Source: Burkholderiales bacterium (GTDB taxonomy: Bacteria > Pseudomonadota > Gammaproteobacteria > Burkholderiales > Burkholderiaceae_C). From it: a stretch of DNA of 46,297 nt. This document shows, piece by piece, positions 41,972 through 46,297 of the stretch. Location of the stretch: the NCBI GenBank assembly GCA_030602985.1, contig JAUVYR010000006.1:1-46297 (forward strand), written 5' to 3'. Both the position numbers and the translations under genes were made by a program. How positions within the stretch are numbered: position 1 is the stretch's first letter; every line of letters starts with the position of its first letter. A model generated the notes under the pieces. That model searched no databases. It was not told where the DNA came from and was given only the letters and a program-made list of their open reading frames with translations.

Positions 41972-44854
41972 ATGGCCGTGTCCACGCCCATGCCCACCTA
42001 TCCTCCCACGGAGCGCCGCTTCTGGTTGACGCGCTGGATGCGCACCATTTTCGGGGCGCTGATGGTCAGGGCTGTGCTGGTCACGCTCACGGTCGTGGCC
42101 CTCATCGGCTGGGGGGTGTACCAACTGGTCATCTGGCCTGCTGCCCAGTCTGAAATGGCGGTCACGGCCGACCTGGCTCGCAAAGAGCTGGAGTTGCGCC
42201 TTCGCTCGAAAGAGGACTCAGTGGTGAGCATCGCCGCAGCGCTGGCCAGAGACAGCCGGGTACAGGTGGGGCTGGCCCAACGGAATCGCGATCTGCTCCT
42301 GCAGGCAGTGGGCACCGTGACCGCTGATTTTGCGGCCATTACACCCTATCAGGGCGTTCGCTCGCAGGTCATTGACCGTGATCGCATCATTCTGGCGCGG
42401 TCCTGGGACCCGGATTTCCAGAGCGGGCGGGCACCCAATCCGTTGGGTGATCTGGCTGAACAGCGCATGCAGACAGTGGCTCGCTTCAGCGTGGGCAGTG
42501 CAGGCCCCGGCATCATCGGGTTTGCGCCGGTGCTGCGTGACGGGGAGTGGCTGGGTTTCGTCTCGCTCACGCAGGGGGTGCAATCGGTGCATCGGGCTTT
42601 GCAGGAAGTGGGTATCCAGTGGATAACGCTGGTCCATGAAGAGTCATTGCGGCAGCGGCATGGCGACCTGCCCGCTTTTTTCACCGATACACCGCGGCTG
42701 CCAGGGGGCTACCTCCTGGCACAGTCGACCTGGGCAGATACGCCTCAATCAGAGTGGGTCCATGCCCATCTGCAAGCGCTGCTGACCGGCGAATCGCCGC
42801 AGATTTTCGGGGGACGCCTCGCTGTTGCGTTTCCTCTGCAAGAAGAGGGGCAAGCGCCGATGGGGCATCATCTTCTGCTGCTCGACGCCGCGCCAGTCAT
42901 CGACCGGATTCAGGACAAAACCGAGTCGGCCCTGGCCATCATCGGTGGAATTGCGGCCTTGCTGCTGGTCATGGCGGGTGCGATCCTCTGGGACGTGCAG
43001 CGGCGCGTCATTGCACCGATACGTGCCATGACCCAGGCCATGGGTAAAACCATGGACGGTGGCCGGTTTGACCAGCGCTTAGAGGTGCGGCACAGCGATG
43101 AAATGGGGCGCGTCCAGCACAGCTTCAACCGCCTGCTCGATAGTTGGTCAGCGTTGCTGGACGATGCCATCCGATCGGTCTCGGCGGCAGCACATGGGAA
43201 CTTCGATGCACCCATGCAAGGCCAGTATGTGGGCGATCTGGATGCCTTGAAGCGCGGGATCAACCAGAGTATTCAGGACCTCAAGGCCACGCACGAGGCG
43301 CTGGTGCAGGCCAACAAGGCCAAAAGCCTGTTTCTGGCCAACATGAGTCATGAAATCCGTACCCCGATGAACGCGATCATCGGGATGTCGCACCTGACCC
43401 TGAAAACGCCTTTGAGCGACGAGCAGCGCGAGTATGTGCGCAACATCCATGTGGCAGGGACGTCCCTGCTGGGCATCCTGAACGATATCCTGGATTTTTC
43501 CAAGATTGAGGCGGGCAAGCTGAGTCTGGAACAGGTGCCTTTCCGCCTGGAGGATGTGCTGTCCAACAGCCTGGTGATGGTTCGCCAGACCGCCGCTGAC
43601 AAGGGGCTGGAATTGCTGCTCGACCTCAAGGACAGTGGCTTGCTTCGCTCCAGTGCCGTCTTCTTGGGGGACCCTCTACGCCTGGGGCAGATCATCACGA
43701 ATTTGCTGGCCAATGCCGTGAAATTCACCGCGTCTGGCCACGTGGCCCTGGCGGTCGAGGTGATCAGCCCGCCGGGTGAAGCGCCTGTGACTCTGCAGAT
43801 CAGTGTGCAGGACACCGGGATCGGCATGACAGCCGATCAGATGGGGCGCCTGTTTCAGGAGTTCACCCAGGCCGATGGCTCCACCACCCGCCAGTATGGC
43901 GGCACCGGGCTGGGTTTGGCCATTTCCAAGCGTTTGCTGGAGATGATGCAAGGTACTCTGGAGGTGCAAAGTCAGCCGGGGCAAGGGTCCGTCTTCCGCT
44001 TGAAACTGCGGCTGGAACCTGCACACCCAGATGATGCAGGGGCTGAAACGTTTTCCGGGTCGGCACACGCCTGTCTGGTGGTGGATGACAACCCGATGGC
44101 CGCCCGGGTGCTGATGCATCTGTTGCAGGCGCTTGGGCTGAGTGCCGAGGCCGAAACCTCACCCCGCCGGGCGCTGGAGCGCCTGGCGGCAGGAGAGCGA
44201 TTCGATTGCTGCCTGGTGGACTGGGTCATGCCCGACTGCGACGGCGAAGCATTCCTGCGAGCGTTTCAAAACGATGTGGCGCCCGTGTTGGCCCATCGCC
44301 CGCAGATGGTGGTGGTGTCGGCACACGAGGTGGATGGCCTGCGCGAGATCGCGACGCGGCTCGGCGCGGTTCGGGTGCTGTCCAAGCCGGTGTTGCCCGA
44401 GCATGTCCGCGCCATGTTCAGGCTGCCACCCGCCACGCTGGAATCGGCGACCCAGGCATCATCACCGGCGCTGCCGTTGCGTGGTATGCGTGTGCTGATG
44501 GCCGAAGACAATCTGGTCAACCAGCTGGTGGCCAAAAAGCTGCTCGAAGCAGCGGGCGTGGAAGTGGATATCGTGCCCGACGGTGAACAGGCCTGTCAGC
44601 GCCTGCAGACCATGGACCCAGCGCACTACGACCTGGTATTGATGGACCTGCAGATGCCTGTGATGGATGGCTACACCGCCACTCAGCAGCTCAGGGCCGA
44701 TGCCCGTTTTGCAACGCTGCCCATCGTGGCCTTGACGGCGCATGCCATGGTTGAGGAGGTGGAGCGCTGTGCCGCGCTGGGTATGAACGATCACCTGACC
44801 AAACCCATCAACCCCGCGCGACTGTACGAGGTGCTGAAACGGTACAAGCGGTGA
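41972..44854 (+). CDS. Hybrid sensor histidine kinase with two receiver domains
   Basis: 960 residues. Transmembrane segments near 27-54 and 320-343 enclose a periplasmic sensor resembling a double-Cache domain. HAMP follows, then HisKA with the phospho-acceptor His460 ([11 protein letters not shown]) and HATPase_c ([29 protein letters not shown]). Two receiver domains carry Asp750 (CLVDWVMPD) and Asp892 ([13 protein letters not shown]), both with the usual acidic pocket and lysine. No HPt domain and no partner regulator gene lies nearby, so the output is unknown. Confidence 0.92.
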   Translation: MAVSTPMPTYPPTERRFWLTRWMRTIFGALMVRAVLVTLTVVALIGWGVYQLVIWPAAQSEMAVTADLARKELELRLRSKEDSVVSIAAALARDSRVQVGLAQRNRDLLLQAVGTVTADFAAITPYQGVRSQVIDRDRIILARSWDPDFQSGRAPNPLGDLAEQRMQTVARFSVGSAGPGIIGFAPVLRDGEWLGFVSLTQGVQSVHRALQEVGIQWITLVHEESLRQRHGDLPAFFTDTPRLPGGYLLAQSTWADTPQSEWVHAHLQALLTGESPQIFGGRLAVAFPLQEEGQAPMGHHLLLLDAAPVIDRIQDKTESALAIIGGIAALLLVMAGAILWDVQRRVIAPIRAMTQAMGKTMDGGRFDQRLEVRHSDEMGRVQHSFNRLLDSWSALLDDAIRSVSAAAHGNFDAPMQGQYVGDLDALKRGINQSIQDLKATHEALVQANKAKSLFLANMSHEIRTPMNAIIGMSHLTLKTPLSDEQREYVRNIHVAGTSLLGILNDILDFSKIEAGKLSLEQVPFRLEDVLSNSLVMVRQTAADKGLELLLDLKDSGLLRSSAVFLGDPLRLGQIITNLLANAVKFTASGHVALAVEVISPPGEAPVTLQISVQDTGIGMTADQMGRLFQEFTQADGSTTRQYGGTGLGLAISKRLLEMMQGTLEVQSQPGQGSVFRLKLRLEPAHPDDAGAETFSGSAHACLVVDDNPMAARVLMHLLQALGLSAEAETSPRRALERLAAGERFDCCLVDWVMPDCDGEAFLRAFQNDVAPVLAHRPQMVVVSAHEVDGLREIATRLGAVRVLSKPVLPEHVRAMFRLPPATLESATQASSPALPLRGMRVLMAEDNLVNQLVAKKLLEAAGVEVDIVPDGEQACQRLQTMDPAHYDLVLMDLQMPVMDGYTATQQLRADARFATLPIVALTAHAMVEEVERCAALGMNDHLTKPINPARLYEVLKRYKR

Positions 44855-44863
44855 TGGGTTGAC

Positions 44864-44951
44864 TGGCGGAAGCGGTGAGATTCGAACTCACGAACGGTTG
44901 CCCGTTGCCGGTTTTCAAGACCGGTGCAATCGACCACTCTGCCACGCTTCC
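44864..44951 (-). tRNA. tRNA-Ser (anticodon UGA), CCA encoded
   Basis: On the minus strand the acceptor arm GGAAGCG pairs with CGCTTCC before GCCA. The anticodon loop is CTTGAAA within a CCGGT/ACCGG stem, the T-loop is GTTCGAATC, and the long variable arm is typical of serine tRNAs. A TACAAT -10-like box lies 17 bases upstream of the 5' end. Confidence 0.96.
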
Positions 44952-45135
44952 CGTCGATCAGGCCCGCATTGTAAGCGACTCATCGTACCCGTTTGGGGGG
45001 GGCTTCCCAAAACATGGCCTTGTCAGTATTTCGCTGACACGCAAATCAGCCGCTTTCTGACTCCAGCCGACTGCGCGCCTGTCTACAGTGAACCCATCAC
45101 AACACAACAACGCCGTGCCGTTGGAGGGGTTTCGT

Positions 45136-45849
45136 ATGAGGTTCCAAACGCAGACGAGTGCAATCAGATCAACGCAGGCATCGCTGCCTGGGTCGGTAGC
45201 TTCGGCTCAACCCGGACAACCCATTCGTCGGCTGGAGCATTGGCCATTCCAGCTGCGCACGGCTGTCGGTCGAGAGGATCTGGACAAGGTGCTGGAGATA
45301 CGTCATGCGGCATACGCCCGGCACTTGCCTGCGTCGTTGAGCGGTGCATTGCAGCAACCAGAGTCCACGGATCTGCTGGCGGGCGTGACGTTGTTGCTGG
45401 CGGAATCCAACCTGGATGCGTCGCCGTTGGGGACGATGCGCATCCAGACCAACCGGCTGGTTCCGCTGGCCCTGGAACAATCGTTTGCACTGCCCACCTG
45501 GATGGCGGGCAAGTCGCTTGCTGAGGCGACCCGTCTGGCCGTGACCCAGGAAAAAACAAGCCGACTGGTGAAGGCAGCGCTGTTCAAGGCCTATTATCAG
45601 TTTTGCCTGCAGGCAGGTATTGACTACATGGTGATCACGGCGCGGGCGCCCTTGGACCGTCAGTACGAGCGGATGTTGTTCAAGGATGTGGTGCCCGGCG
45701 CAGGGTATCAGCCACTGGCCCATGTGTTCAATCTGCCGCATCGGATCATGTATCTGAATGTCAAGCAGGTGCGCAGGCAATGGGAGGAAGCACAGCACCC
45801 CATGCTTGAGTTCATGTGCTACACGGAACACCCTGGCCTCAAGCTGTGA
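45136..45849 (+). CDS. FeeM-like N-acyl amino acid synthase (GNAT fold)
   Basis: 237 residues. LRTAVGREDLDKVLEIRHAAYARHLP, a central VTLLLAESNLDASPLGTMRIQTN, then EATRLAVTQE and a GIDYMVITARAPLDRQYERMLF segment. The pattern matches FeeM-type enzymes, which join fatty acyl-ACP to amino acids and resemble autoinducer synthases. The ATG at 45136 has GGAGG eight bases upstream; a GTG at 45088 is possible. Isolated between a tRNA and a convergent EAL gene. Confidence 0.75.
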   Translation: MRFQTQTSAIRSTQASLPGSVASAQPGQPIRRLEHWPFQLRTAVGREDLDKVLEIRHAAYARHLPASLSGALQQPESTDLLAGVTLLLAESNLDASPLGTMRIQTNRLVPLALEQSFALPTWMAGKSLAEATRLAVTQEKTSRLVKAALFKAYYQFCLQAGIDYMVITARAPLDRQYERMLFKDVVPGAGYQPLAHVFNLPHRIMYLNVKQVRRQWEEAQHPMLEFMCYTEHPGLKL

Positions 45850-45856
45850 GGCTGGA

Positions 45857-46297
45857 TTACTTCACGTGTTTGAATAGGGGCAAGGGCTCGTCAATGGGCT
45901 CGCCCAGCACGAGGTCTACATGTGACTCGTCCGAACGCGCCAGCGTGCTGAGATAGTTTTTCAGCTCGCCTTCAGGAATGAAGTCGGCGCCGGACTGGAC
46001 AGTCAGCAGGTTGTCCGGGTGCTGTGGCCGTGCGACGATGAAGCCCTGAACATAGTCCACACCGATCTCGGCCAGGGTTTCCACCGTTTCAAAATCTTCG
46101 GCCCATTCGGCGATCGTCTTCATGCCCAGGTTCTGCGCCAGGCTCACGATGGCTTCAACGATGGCGACGTTGGCCGGGTGGTGGTTCATGTTGACGATGA
46201 AGCTGCCATCGATTTTGAGCAGGTCGGCCGGAAGATCCTTCAGGTAGGAGAAAGAGGTGTAGCCAGCCCCGAAGTCGTCCAGGGCGACCTTGGCGCC
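45857..46297 (-). CDS. EAL-domain protein (cyclic-di-GMP phosphodiesterase type), C-terminal part
   Basis: The C-terminal 146 codons are visible; the rest lies beyond the window. VALDDFGAGYTSFSYLKDLPADLLKIDGSFI contains the DDFG metal-binding motif and the KID lysine; AEWAEDFETVETLAEIGVDYVQGFIVARP is the family C-terminus. AEWAED keeps the glutamate that is AE-V-E in active enzymes. The domains ahead of EAL cannot be seen. Confidence 0.92.
   Translation of the reverse strand, partial: GAKVALDDFGAGYTSFSYLKDLPADLLKIDGSFIVNMNHHPANVAIVEAIVSLAQNLGMKTIAEWAEDFETVETLAEIGVDYVQGFIVARPQHPDNLLTVQSGADFIPEGELKNYLSTLARSDESHVDLVLGEPIDEPLPLFKHVK

Noticed and set aside
45836..45852. GCCTCA-5-TGAGGC hairpin at the end of the FeeM-like gene
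   Set aside because: Six-pair stem without a T-run on either strand; not enough for a terminator.

Overview
The window is from a high-GC betaproteobacterium, most likely a Burkholderiales member of the Comamonadaceae type. I infer this from the conserved block adk-kdsB-Trm112-like-lpxK-exbD-exbB-xseA-sodB on the right and from the close likeness of the O-antigen genes to Bordetella wlb/wbm loci. No database search was possible; all assignments come from reading motifs, protein lengths and gene order.

Left two thirds (about 1-34,800): an ABC-transporter-dependent O-antigen (LPS) locus read rightwards. It opens with a ccdAB toxin-antitoxin (TA) pair on the minus strand, a 3' remnant of an RfaH/NusG-like antiterminator, and an ops-like element (GGCGGTAGCAT) just before the first gene. 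Five enzymes then make up a complete UDP-GlcNAc to UDP-ManNAc3NAcA route (dehydrogenase, WbpB, WbpD, WbpE, WbpI types), interrupted by a dinD gene. Five SDR nucleotide-sugar enzymes, two asparagine-synthetase-like amidotransferases, two methyltransferases, a deacetylase-like protein, a GNAT, a WbqC protein, glycosyltransferases, two Wzt-type ATPases and one Wzm permease follow. These fit a polymer of amidated, acylated di-N-acetyl uronic acids exported by Wzm/Wzt.

Right edge of the O-antigen locus (26,545-34,800): the most unusual part. One intact wbpV-like gene is followed by two broken copies, and between and after them stand three complete, different TA modules (MazEF type, Phd/RelE type, CcdAB type). 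A fragment of fnlC (L-FucNAc pathway) is fused out of frame to the third wbpV copy. Then come a small initiating sugar-phosphate transferase, an AAA ATPase of the AAA_14/DUF4143 type, and wbpM. The picture is of serial replacement of O-antigen cassettes by recombination within wbpV, with TA modules retained at the exchange boundary.

Right third (34,819-46,297): core genome. L-asparaginase; on the minus strand adk, kdsB, a Trm112-like gene, lpxK, exbD and exbB (lipid A/KDO supply and a TonB/Tol-type energy pair); xseA; sodB with a clear terminator; a hybrid sensor kinase with two receiver domains; tRNA-Ser(UGA) on the minus strand; a FeeM-like N-acyl amino acid synthase; and the end of an EAL-domain protein running off the window.
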